From Candidatus Woesearchaeota archaeon (GTDB taxonomy: Archaea; Nanobdellota; Nanobdellia; Woesearchaeales; JAGWAF01), in assembly GCA_016932755.1 (NCBI GenBank), contig JAFGCE010000028.1:1-8483 (forward strand): 8,483 nt of DNA, read 5' to 3'. The translations under genes and the position numbers were made by a program. Below are positions 1-5,971 of the stretch, in pieces. The notes under the pieces are model-generated. The model searched no databases. It had not been told where the DNA came from and was given only the letters and a program-made list of their open reading frames with translations. Numbering within the stretch: the stretch's first letter is position 1; every line of letters starts with the position of its first letter.

Positions 1-1
1 A

Positions 2-535
2 ATTGACTTTAAATCGCTTCCTGATGAAGAGTTTGACCCTGCACTGGGAATTTCCACAGGAGCGGGAGCAATATTCGGGGCAACTGGAGGAGTTATGGAA
101 GCTGCACTGAGGACTGCTTATGAAATTGGAACAGGAAAACAGCTGACAAAGATTGAGTTTGACCAGCTGAGAGGAATGGATGGAATCAAGGAAGGCACAA
201 TCATGATAAACGGGAAAGAAATAAGGTTTGCAGCCGCCAATGGGCTCAGAAACGCCAAAAAACTTGTCAAAAGAAAAGATGATTACCATTTCATTGAAAT
301 AATGGCATGCCCCGGCGGATGCATCGGAGGGGGAGGCCAGCCTCTTCCTGTCAACAAGGAAATAATCAAGAAAAGGATAAGTGCAATTTATGAGGAAGAT
401 TCAAAGCTTCCTTTGAGGAAGTCGCATGAAAATCCTCTTGTGAAACAAATATACAAGGAGTTCCTTGACCACCCACTGAGCGAGAAAGCAGAGAAGCTCC
501 TGCACACAAGATATACGAAAAGAAGCGAATTCTGA
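2..535 (+). CDS. [FeFe]-hydrogenase catalytic subunit, C-terminal part (5' truncated by the window edge)
   Basis: Reversible reduction of protons to H2 at the H-cluster. The frame is open from base 2 and gives the last 177 residues. Fragment residues 11-32 carry the FDxxLGxSTGAGxIFGATGG block typical of the H-domain. Residues 99-114 are the L3 signature ExMxCPGGCxxGGGQP; its two cysteines (103 and 107) are the last ligands of the H-cluster [4Fe-4S] cubane and the bridge to the diiron site. Residues from about 116 to 172, including KSHENPLVKQIYKEFL and ending LLHTRY, match the small-subunit (Fe_hyd_SSU) domain, here fused to the C-terminus. The L1 and L2 motifs and any N-terminal ferredoxin domains lie outside the window, so subgroup and partners cannot be judged. 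Where many homologues have GES/GEA before the TGAG/SGAG step, this protein has GIS. It is followed after 54 bases by gap, which has its own promoter; the two probably serve the same fermentative electron flow (inference). Confidence 0.95.
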   Translation: MDFKSLPDEEFDPALGISTGAGAIFGATGGVMEAALRTAYEIGTGKQLTKIEFDQLRGMDGIKEGTIMINGKEIRFAAANGLRNAKKLVKRKDDYHFIEIMACPGGCIGGGGQPLPVNKEIIKKRISAIYEEDSKLPLRKSHENPLVKQIYKEFLDHPLSEKAEKLLHTRYTKRSEF

Positions 536-542
536 ACACAAA

Positions 543-552
543 CTTTATAAAC
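543..552 (+). promoter_or_regulatory. TATA box of the gap-pgk operon
   Basis: CTTTATAAAC lies 8 bases after the hydrogenase stop, preceded by an A-rich stretch that could serve as BRE. Its centre is about 43 bases before the gap ATG, so transcription would start near 571-574 and leave a 16-19 base leader holding the GAGGTG signal. Assigned by motif and position only. Confidence 0.6.
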
Positions 553-577
553 AGAAATGCCGAAATAGTGTCTAAAA

Positions 578-583
578 GAGGTG
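578..583 (+). promoter_or_regulatory. Shine-Dalgarno site of gap
   Basis: GAGGTG stands six bases before the ATG at 590. It decides the start: the in-frame GTG at 581 lies inside this signal and is unlikely to be used. Confidence 0.7.
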
Positions 584-589
584 GTTATA

Positions 590-1591
590 ATGCCTATCAA
601 GGTTGCGATCAATGGTTTTGGAAGAATAGGAAGAATGGTTTTTCTTGCCGGGCTGGATGACCCGGAAATAGAGTTTGTTGCTGTTAATGACTTGACTGAC
701 AATAAAGAGCTTGCCTACCTGCTTAAGCACGATTCAATACAGGGAAAATTCAATGGAACTGTTGAAGCAAAGAACAGCTCGCTTGTTGTAAACGGAAAGG
801 AAATCAAGGTTTTTGCTGAAAAGGACCCTGCAAGCCTTCCATGGGGAAAGCTCAAGATTGATGTTGTTGTTGAAAGCACTGGAATATTCAGGAAGAAAGA
901 GGATATGATGAAGCATGTGCAGGCTGGAGCAAAAAAAGTCCTTCTTTCAGCGCCTCCAAAAGGGGATGAGCCTGTGAAGATTATTGTAAAGGGAGTGAAC
1001 GAGCACACTATTGACAAGAAAAATGATGTCTTGATAAGCAATGCATCATGCACTACAAACTGCCTTGCGCCGATGGTCAAGGTATTGAATGACAATTTTA
1101 AGGTAAAAAAAGGTTTCTTGACTACAGTACACGCATACACAGCTGACCAAAAGCTTGTTGACTCTCCTCATAAAGACCCAAGAAGAGGGAGGTCTGCTGC
1201 AGTAAATATAGTGCCGACAACAACCGGAGCTGCAAAGGCAGTTGCAGTGGTCATACCTGAACTTAAGGGAAAGATGGACGGGATTGCAATAAGGGTTCCT
1301 GTTGCCACAGGCTCTGTGACTGATTTTGTTGCAGAAGTTGAAAAAGAAACTTCTATTGAAGAGATTAACAAGCTTTTCAAGAATGTTGCAAAACATCACC
1401 TGAAAGGTATTGTGGAATACACTGACGAGCCTATTGTGTCATCAGATGTGATACACAATCCTCACTCGTGCATATTTGACAGCGAGATGACAAATGTGAT
1501 TGACGGAAAATTTGTCAAGCTGCTCGGATGGTATGACAATGAATGGGGATATTCATGCAGGATGATTGACATAGTTAAGCTGATGTTTTAA
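590..1591 (+). CDS. gap: Type I glyceraldehyde-3-phosphate dehydrogenase (bacterial/eukaryotic class)
   Basis: Oxidises and phosphorylates glyceraldehyde 3-phosphate to 1,3-bisphosphoglycerate with NAD(P)+, in the cytoplasm. The 333-residue length is normal for the family. INGFGRIGR (7-15) is the Rossmann glycine motif and Asp34 in AVNDLTD is the acidic residue that favours NAD+. SNASCTTNC (150-158) holds the catalytic Cys154, and His181 in TTVHAYT is the catalytic base. The phosphate-site run VPTTTGAAKAV (208-218) and the C-terminal WYDNEWGYS (314-322) are intact. This is the bacterial type, not the archaeal type II enzyme, which has a different active-site context. At the second cofactor-specificity site the protein reads DSPHKD where NAD-specific enzymes usually read DLPHKD; a Ser here could loosen NAD preference (inference). 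The ATG at 590 is chosen because GAGGTG precedes it at ideal distance. pgk follows after one base, so the two are co-transcribed. Confidence 0.97.
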   Translation: MPIKVAINGFGRIGRMVFLAGLDDPEIEFVAVNDLTDNKELAYLLKHDSIQGKFNGTVEAKNSSLVVNGKEIKVFAEKDPASLPWGKLKIDVVVESTGIFRKKEDMMKHVQAGAKKVLLSAPPKGDEPVKIIVKGVNEHTIDKKNDVLISNASCTTNCLAPMVKVLNDNFKVKKGFLTTVHAYTADQKLVDSPHKDPRRGRSAAVNIVPTTTGAAKAVAVVIPELKGKMDGIAIRVPVATGSVTDFVAEVEKETSIEEINKLFKNVAKHHLKGIVEYTDEPIVSSDVIHNPHSCIFDSEMTNVIDGKFVKLLGWYDNEWGYSCRMIDIVKLMF

Positions 1592-1592
1592 C

Positions 1593-2774
1593 ATGAAGTA
1601 CCGCACACTGAAGGATTTCAAGTTCTCAAACAAAGAAGTACTTGTCAGGGTTGATTTCAATGTGCCTCTTGATGAAAAAGGAAGAATCACAGATGACAAG
1701 AGAATAAGAGCTGCGCTGCCGACAATCAAATATCTCATAAAGCAGAATGCGATGGTAATCCTGATGTCCCATCTTGGCAGGCCTAAAGGAGAGATTGTCG
1801 AAAGCCTGAGGATGGATGCTGTTGCCGAAAGGCTGAGCAAGCTTCTTGGAAAGGAAGTCGTGAAAATGGACGAGTGCATAGGCAGTGATGTTGAGGATTA
1901 TGTTGATGAAATGGTTCCAGGAGAGGTTATACTGCTGGAAAACCTGAGGTTCTACCCTGAAGAAAAAGATAACAACGCCGAGTTTGCCCAGGAGCTGGCA
2001 GAGCTTGCGCAGTTTTATGTAAATGATGCGTTTGGGACATGCCACAGGGCTGATGCTTCTGTTGAGGCTGTCACAAGATACCTGCCGGGATGTGCAGGAT
2101 TCCTTGTCGAAAAGGAAATAAAAGTTATGGGAAAAGCGCTTGAAAAACCAAAAAAGCCGTTCATAGCAGTTATGGGCGGTGTGAAGGTATCTGACAAGAT
2201 TGAGGTTATCAATAATCTCCTGAAAAAAGTTGACAAGCTGCTTATTGGAGGGGCGATGATGTTCACTTTCCTGAAAGCAAAAGGGCATGATGTCGGCAAG
2301 TCCATTGTTGAGGATGATAAGATTGCTCTTGCAAAAAAGCTTCTGAAAAACAGGAAGATTGTCCTGCCTGTTGACTGTGTTGCAGGAGATAAATTTGAAA
2401 AAAATGCAAAACCAAAGATTGTGGGAGTTGACAAAATAAAAGGAATGGGGCTGGATATAGGTCCAAAAACAATAAAGATGTATTCTGATTTAATCAAAAA
2501 ATCAAAAACAGTAATATGGAATGGTCCGATGGGAAAGTTTGAGTGGAAAAAATTCTCAAAAGGGACAGACGGGGTTGCAAAAGCAATGGCAAAATCCAAG
2601 GCTGTAACAATTGTGGGCGGAGGCGACAGCGCAGCTGCTGTTGAACAGCTTAAGCTTGAGGGCAAGATGACGCATGTAAGCACTGGAGGAGGAGCGTCGC
2701 TTGACTTCTTTGCAGGGAAAAAACTGCCCGGCTTGGTTGCACTTGAAAAGAATTACAGGCAGTTTAAGAAATAA
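1593..2774 (+). CDS. pgk: Phosphoglycerate kinase
   Basis: Transfers phosphate from 1,3-bisphosphoglycerate to ADP, giving 3-phosphoglycerate and ATP. The 393 residues are a full-length monomeric PGK. The substrate half shows RVDFNVP (19-25), Arg38 and SHLGRP (59-64), followed by NLRFYPEE (117-124) and FYVNDAFGTCHRADAS (141-156). The nucleotide half shows GGVKVSDKI (195-203, usually GGAKVSDK), WNGPMGKFE (309-317), VGGGDSAAA (341-349) and STGGGASLDFF (363-373). These motifs fit the bacterial-type subfamily, as for its partner gap. The start lies one base after the gap stop codon with no clear Shine-Dalgarno of its own, suggesting translational coupling. The last 11 bases overlap the convergent coiled-coil gene on the other strand. 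Confidence 0.97.
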   Translation: MKYRTLKDFKFSNKEVLVRVDFNVPLDEKGRITDDKRIRAALPTIKYLIKQNAMVILMSHLGRPKGEIVESLRMDAVAERLSKLLGKEVVKMDECIGSDVEDYVDEMVPGEVILLENLRFYPEEKDNNAEFAQELAELAQFYVNDAFGTCHRADASVEAVTRYLPGCAGFLVEKEIKVMGKALEKPKKPFIAVMGGVKVSDKIEVINNLLKKVDKLLIGGAMMFTFLKAKGHDVGKSIVEDDKIALAKKLLKNRKIVLPVDCVAGDKFEKNAKPKIVGVDKIKGMGLDIGPKTIKMYSDLIKKSKTVIWNGPMGKFEWKKFSKGTDGVAKAMAKSKAVTIVGGGDSAAAVEQLKLEGKMTHVSTGGGASLDFFAGKKLPGLVALEKNYRQFKK

Positions 2775-4020
2775 CTGCTTTTATTTTCAGCGCTGACTGT
2801 ATCTGCTCTTTAAGCCCCTCTTTTAGCTTTCCGATGTCAATCTTTGAAAGTTCTGAGTTAAGGCTTTCAAGGTCTTTTTTAGCCTTCTCAAGCATGGCTG
2901 AGATTATGCTTAATTTTTCTTTTGCCTTCTTTATGTCTTCAGATATTGTATAAGAGTGAAGCTCCTTTGCAAGGTCATTTTCCTTTTTCCTTAGCTTTGC
3001 ATAGTCAGAAAGAAAGCGGCTGAGGAATTCCTTGTCAAGCTTTTTTATGTCTTCAATCGCCTTGACTTTCTGCTTGTCCTTCAGCTCAATCGTGTTGTCC
3101 AAAACAGCTTTTTTCATGTTGCCCAAAAGCGAGGTTATTTTCAGGCTAAAATCATGAGTCAGCGCTTCAACAGGATTTGCTGCGTACTTCTCAAGAAGGT
3201 CCTTGTCATTGTAAACAATCCTCAGGTATTTTTTGATGGGCCTTTCAAGAGACACAAAAATATGCACAATCTCTGACTCTTTTTCAGCTGACATCTTTTT
3301 TGCTTCGCTGTGCCTGTGCCTAATCATCTGGTAGTCCCTGTATGTGCTGCTGTTCTCCATCTCTGATATCTTTTTCTCTGATTTGGCCTTTTCTTTCCTT
3401 AAGTCCTCGGATTGTGCTTTTTTCTTTAAAATTTCCTCTTCAAGGAAAGCATTCTGGCTTATCTTGTTTTTCAGCTTTGCAATTGAATGCCTGATTTCAT
3501 CCAGCTCATTAAGCTTTGAGCTTTTTACAGCCTCCTTTAGTTCGCTTACAGACTTGTCAATGTTTTTTATGTTGGCAGCTATTCTTGAGGCTTCCTCTTC
3601 AAAAAATTCCTTCAGTATTGCATAGGACCTGACAGTGGACTTGCCAAACTCTTCAAGCTTTGCGTCAAAATCCGCCAGAAACCCGCTGATTAGCGAAACA
3701 TCCTGGGGCAGCCTGAGGTTTTCCATGAACTGCCCTGTTTTCTGTATGTATGTGTTCCTGTTGCCTTCCATGAAATGCTTTGCCTTCTCCGGAACATTGG
3801 GATTTCTTAATTCTGCATTCCTAAGTCCATCAATATTCTGTTTTGCAGATGATATTTCCTGGTTTATGTTTGCCTGGATTCCTTCAATCTGTCCTTTAAG
3901 AAAATCCTGTTTTGAAGAGTATTTCTTGCTGAACCATTCGTCAATATTTTCCAAAGAAATTTCCTCAATAATTTCTGGCTCAGGCTTGAGCACTTTCCTG
4001 ACAAAATCAAAAACCCCCAT
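2764..4020 (-). CDS. Coiled-coil protein of unknown function, 418 residues
   Basis: I do not recognise a named family. The protein has no signal peptide or membrane helix and is rich in Lys, Glu, Ser and Leu. Residues 1-30 form a short acidic head (MGVFDFVRKVLKPEPEI..., ending DEWF). Long heptad-like helices occupy about 40-70, 115-250 and 315-405. Between them, about 251-305, is a less charged, probably globular segment beginning VSLERPIKKYLRIVYND and containing NPVEAL. The coil-globule-coil plan resembles SMC/SbcC-like hairpins or scaffold proteins, but there is no Walker A or B motif, so it is not an SMC ATPase. A structural or adaptor role in the cytoplasm is the most that can be inferred. 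The ATG at 4020 is supported by a minus-strand TATA box 27 bases upstream, indicating a leaderless mRNA. It is divergent from rpr2 and its 3' end overlaps pgk by 11 bases. Confidence 0.85.
   Translation of the reverse strand: MGVFDFVRKVLKPEPEIIEEISLENIDEWFSKKYSSKQDFLKGQIEGIQANINQEISSAKQNIDGLRNAELRNPNVPEKAKHFMEGNRNTYIQKTGQFMENLRLPQDVSLISGFLADFDAKLEEFGKSTVRSYAILKEFFEEEASRIAANIKNIDKSVSELKEAVKSSKLNELDEIRHSIAKLKNKISQNAFLEEEILKKKAQSEDLRKEKAKSEKKISEMENSSTYRDYQMIRHRHSEAKKMSAEKESEIVHIFVSLERPIKKYLRIVYNDKDLLEKYAANPVEALTHDFSLKITSLLGNMKKAVLDNTIELKDKQKVKAIEDIKKLDKEFLSRFLSDYAKLRKKENDLAKELHSYTISEDIKKAKEKLSIISAMLEKAKKDLESLNSELSKIDIGKLKEGLKEQIQSALKIKAVIS
2779..2787 (+). terminator. Possible T-rich terminator of gap-pgk
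   Basis: Two short T runs (TTTTATTTT) begin five bases after the pgk stop, inside the 3' end of the opposing gene. Archaeal termination often needs only a T tract, but in AT-rich DNA such runs are common. Confidence 0.3.
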
Positions 4021-4042
4021 ATTCCATATAAATTAAGGCTTG

Positions 4043-4052
4043 TTTATATAAT
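4043..4052 (-). promoter_or_regulatory. TATA box of the coiled-coil gene
   Basis: Read on the minus strand it is ATTATATAAA, centred about 27 bases before the ATG at 4020, so the transcript should begin at or next to the start codon (leaderless). It sits back-to-back with the rpr2 TATA box. Confidence 0.65.
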
Positions 4053-4062
4053 TTTTGCAGAA

Positions 4063-4072
4063 GTTTATAAAC
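4063..4072 (+). promoter_or_regulatory. TATA box of rpr2
   Basis: GTTTATAAAC, a perfect palindrome, is centred about 27 bases before the ATG at 4094, which predicts a leaderless mRNA; no Shine-Dalgarno is present. The two divergent TATA boxes are only about 20 bases apart centre to centre, so TFB/RNA polymerase binding in the two directions may be mutually exclusive (inference). Confidence 0.7.
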
Positions 4073-4093
4073 AAAATCATTAAATATATCTGA

Positions 4094-4426
4094 ATGAAAC
4101 CGGATGCTATGAAAAAGAAAAGGGCGTATAAGTCAAAGCCAAAAGAGCAGGTGGATACTGCAAACAAAAGGATTGCTGAGCTGTTTAGCCAGGCTGAACA
4201 GGTTTTTGATGAAGACCCAAAGCTTGCAGACAGGTATGTTGAGATTGCAAGAAAGATTTCCATGAAAATAAAAGTCAGGATTCCTTCTTCACTTAAGAAA
4301 AGATTCTGCAAGCACTGCTACTGCTATCTTGTGCCTGGCAAAAACTGCAGGGTAAGGACTCATGAGGGAAAAGTTGTCTATTACTGCATGCAGTGCAAAA
4401 AATACATGAGATTTCCTTACAAATAA
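4094..4426 (+). CDS. rnp4: Ribonuclease P protein component 4 (Rpr2/Rpp21/SNM1 family)
   Basis: A protein subunit of archaeal RNase P, which removes the 5' leader of pre-tRNA; in studied archaea this subunit pairs with Rpp29 on the specificity domain of the RNA. The 110-residue length is typical. The N-terminal third is very basic (MKKKRAYKSKPKE) and is followed by two helices (about 20-60) with the family pattern AxxRIxxLFxxAexvf...LAdRYvxiARKIsMKikvriP. The zinc ribbon has its four ligands at Cys72, Cys75 (FCKHC), Cys98 and Cys101 (CMQC), followed by the basic KKYMRFPYK tail. All key residues are intact. The start follows from the TATA spacing. Transcription of the next gene restarts from its own TATA box 28 bases after the stop. 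Confidence 0.93.
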   Translation: MKPDAMKKKRAYKSKPKEQVDTANKRIAELFSQAEQVFDEDPKLADRYVEIARKISMKIKVRIPSSLKKRFCKHCYCYLVPGKNCRVRTHEGKVVYYCMQCKKYMRFPYK

Positions 4427-4453
4427 GCATGTTAACCTATTTAAAACAGAAAG

Positions 4454-4464
4454 GTTTATAAATA
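4454..4464 (+). promoter_or_regulatory. TATA box of the three-gene membrane-hydrolase operon
   Basis: GTTTATAAATA, preceded by a purine-rich CAGAAAG (possible BRE), is centred about 28 bases before the TTG at 4487. This matches the spacing of the other leaderless promoters here and argues against the upstream in-frame TTG at 4469. Confidence 0.65.
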
Positions 4465-4486
4465 CTTCTTGTTAATCTATTTAACA

Positions 4487-4756
4487 TTGGTATCGACTAA
4501 AGACAGCTATAGCGAGAAATTTATTTTTAGTTATTCTATAGAGCATCTTCTCAAGAAAGACAAAATCAGGTTCTACTATGCCCTCAAGGGAAGGGATGGA
4601 AAATCTGGTGTTGCAAAAAAATTCAAGATTGAGCAGTTAGGCAGGGCTGTGCTTTTTGTTGATGCCAAGTTTGAGAAGGATGTTTCTGAGTTTTTGGAAT
4701 ATTGGAAATGCAAATTTGAGAAAAGGAGGGTATTAGCTGAAAATGAAAGAAGATAA
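4487..4756 (+). CDS. Small hypothetical protein, 89 residues, probable leaderless TTG start
   Basis: No family recognised. The predicted protein is basic (many Lys/Arg), soluble, and without Cys pairs or membrane helices. Predicted elements are a strand (KFIFSYS), a helix (IEHLLKK), a strand with a glycine-rich turn (KIRFYYALKGRDGKSGV), a strand (AVLFVDAKF) and a C-terminal helix (DVSEFLEYWKCKFEKRR). A small alpha/beta, possibly nucleic-acid-binding fold is a guess from charge only. The start is set at TTG 4487 because the TATA box lies 28 bases upstream; a TTG at 4469 would add six residues but would fall upstream of the expected transcription start. YhbY, a common neighbour of RNase P protein genes in archaea, was considered and does not match. 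The 3' end overlaps the next gene by 14 bases, so translation is probably coupled. Confidence 0.75.
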   Translation: MVSTKDSYSEKFIFSYSIEHLLKKDKIRFYYALKGRDGKSGVAKKFKIEQLGRAVLFVDAKFEKDVSEFLEYWKCKFEKRRVLAENERR

Positions 4757-5048
4757 GGAATTCAAGGAGCTTGAAAAGCAGGTTAAGACGCTCAAAGTAG
4801 GAGTGAAAAACCGTGCCAGTTTCAAGAAATACGGGCTGACTCTTGTGCCTGCAGTCTTTGTGGCTATACTTGTGATAGGATTTGTTGCCGGCTGGTTTAA
4901 CCATTCGCCTGCGCCAACAGGATACGCTGCAATTGAGGCTGAAAAGCAGGGAGGAGAATTGCCTGCAGAGCAGAGTGCATCAGTAAATGAAGAGATTAGC
5001 GAAGAGCCATACAATCTAACTGCAGAAGGAGGGGAACCAACTAAATGA
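4743..5048 (+). CDS. Single-pass membrane protein with acidic external tail, 101 residues
   Basis: Function unknown. Residues 1-30 are a charged, Lys-rich cytoplasmic helix (KEFKELEKQVKTLK), residues 31-51 are one membrane helix (LTLVPAVFVAILVIGFVAG), and residues 52-101 are a low-complexity, Glu-rich, probably unstructured tail outside the cell. The positive-inside rule gives N-in/C-out. Just outside the membrane is APTGYAAIE, matching in plan the KSTGFVVID of the next gene product; the two N-termini seem related. One N-glycosylation sequon (Asn91-Leu-Thr) is in the tail. AGGAGGG at 4724-4730 precedes the ATG at a rather long distance, and an in-frame TAG at 4734 limits upstream extension. 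It overlaps the previous gene by 14 bases and the hydrolase gene by 4 (ATGA), so it is likely a partner or membrane adaptor of the hydrolase (inference). Confidence 0.8.
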   Translation: MKEDKEFKELEKQVKTLKVGVKNRASFKKYGLTLVPAVFVAILVIGFVAGWFNHSPAPTGYAAIEAEKQGGELPAEQSASVNEEISEEPYNLTAEGGEPTK

Positions 5049-5971
5049 ATCATGATGAAAAGCTGAATGAGCTGAACCTGAAAATTAACAGGACAGGTTT
5101 TCATTCGCTTGAATACGCAAAAAGCCATAAGGATTATGTTATTCCTGTGATTGCTGTAATGATAATTCTTGCAGGATTTGTTGTTGGAGGAATCCCCGCT
5201 GAAAAATCTACAGGATTTGTTGTTATAGATTTGACAAATTTCACTCCTGGAAATATAAGGACAGGAAACGAGCCTTTCTTTTTTTTGAGCGAAAACAACA
5301 GCAAAGGGCTCCTTATGATGCACGGATTCACTGCATCGCCATGGGAAGTGAGAAAAGTCGGCGAAGCTCTTGCAAAGGAGAACATAACAGTATTTGCCCC
5401 TTTGATTGCAGGCCACGCTACAAGCATGGAGGATTTGAAAAATACAAAATGGGAAGATTGGTATAAAAGCGCAAACGAAAGCTATAGCTTTTTGAAAGGT
5501 TTTGTTGACTGCGTTTATGTTGGGGGAGAGTCAACAGGAAGCACCCTTGCCCTGATGCTTGCTGAAGAGCATGAAGTATGCGGGGTAATAACAATCGGCT
5601 CTCCTGTTTTTTTCCAGGACTGGAGAGTGAACTTTGCATGGCTTGTCAAGTATTTCAAGGATTATATGCCGAGAGAGCTTGACGATGAAGAAAAGCCGTA
5701 TTATTACGAAAAAAGGCCTGTTGCATCAATAGCAGAGCTTGTTGAGATGATAAAAGTAATGAAAAAAGATTTAGGGAGTGTGGATGAGCCCATACTGATA
5801 ATTCAGTCTCTTAATGACGAGACAGTCAGCCCCAGGAGTGCAGATTACATAATGGACAATATAGGCTCTGAAAACAAAAAGCTTGTTCTTTTTGATGAGG
5901 GAGACCATGTTTTGGTCAGAGGCACAAAACAGGAAGAAGTCATACGCCTCATGAAAGAATTTATTTCCTAG
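5045..5971 (+). CDS. Membrane-anchored alpha/beta hydrolase (carboxylesterase / monoacylglycerol-lipase-like)
   Basis: Probably hydrolyses esters of short acyl chains or monoacylglycerols; the substrate is unknown. Residues 1-30 are a charged cytoplasmic tail, 31-50 one membrane helix, 51-75 a linker starting with KSTGFVVID, and 76-308 the catalytic domain, expected outside the cell. The oxyanion loop is HGFTASPWE (93-101). The nucleophile elbow GESTG places Ser163, Asp258 lies in QSLNDETVSP, and His288 in DEGDHVL, completing the triad. APLIAGHATSMEDL...TKWEDWY (118-140) and the Asp-motif context resemble the Est30-type carboxylesterases of bacteria. A cap region lies at about 190-245. Four Asn-X-Ser/Thr sequons (Asn65, 84, 113, 144) fall in the external part. 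GGAGGGG at 5028-5034 precedes the ATG, which overlaps the previous stop by four bases. The 3' end overlaps the convergent small membrane-protein gene by 11 bases. Confidence 0.92.
   Translation: MNHDEKLNELNLKINRTGFHSLEYAKSHKDYVIPVIAVMIILAGFVVGGIPAEKSTGFVVIDLTNFTPGNIRTGNEPFFFLSENNSKGLLMMHGFTASPWEVRKVGEALAKENITVFAPLIAGHATSMEDLKNTKWEDWYKSANESYSFLKGFVDCVYVGGESTGSTLALMLAEEHEVCGVITIGSPVFFQDWRVNFAWLVKYFKDYMPRELDDEEKPYYYEKRPVASIAELVEMIKVMKKDLGSVDEPILIIQSLNDETVSPRSADYIMDNIGSENKKLVLFDEGDHVLVRGTKQEEVIRLMKEFIS

Noticed and set aside
581..589. GTG at 581 as the gap start
   Set aside because: The codon lies within the GAGGTG ribosome site, and homologues begin with MxIKVAINGFGRIGR, matching the ATG at 590.
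715..1140. Open frame antisense to gap
   Set aside because: The conserved GAPDH frame explains this DNA, and the antisense translation shows no domain.
1626..2288. A second open frame of 220 codons antisense to pgk
   Set aside because: Same reasons: a shadow of the conserved gene, with unusual Phe/His/Cys-rich composition.
2015..2683. Long open frame of 222 codons antisense to pgk
   Set aside because: It runs opposite an intact, strongly conserved pgk, its translation has no recognisable motif, and it has no promoter or ribosome site of its own.
3635..4036. Plus-strand open frame of 133 codons inside the coiled-coil gene
   Set aside because: Ser/Phe-rich product typical of a reverse-complemented Lys/Glu-rich coiled coil; the minus-strand gene has the promoter.
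4033..4311. Minus-strand open frame of 92 codons across rpr2
   Set aside because: It covers the well-supported rpr2 gene and both promoters, and its hydrophobic look comes from reading the Lys-rich gene backwards.
4487..4756. YhbY/CRS1-type RNA-binding protein next to rpr2
   Set aside because: The expected pattern of that family is not present in the 89-residue sequence.
5418..5639. Minus-strand open frames within the hydrolase gene
   Set aside because: The hydrolase has a complete catalytic triad in the plus frame, and the antisense products are low-complexity without motifs.
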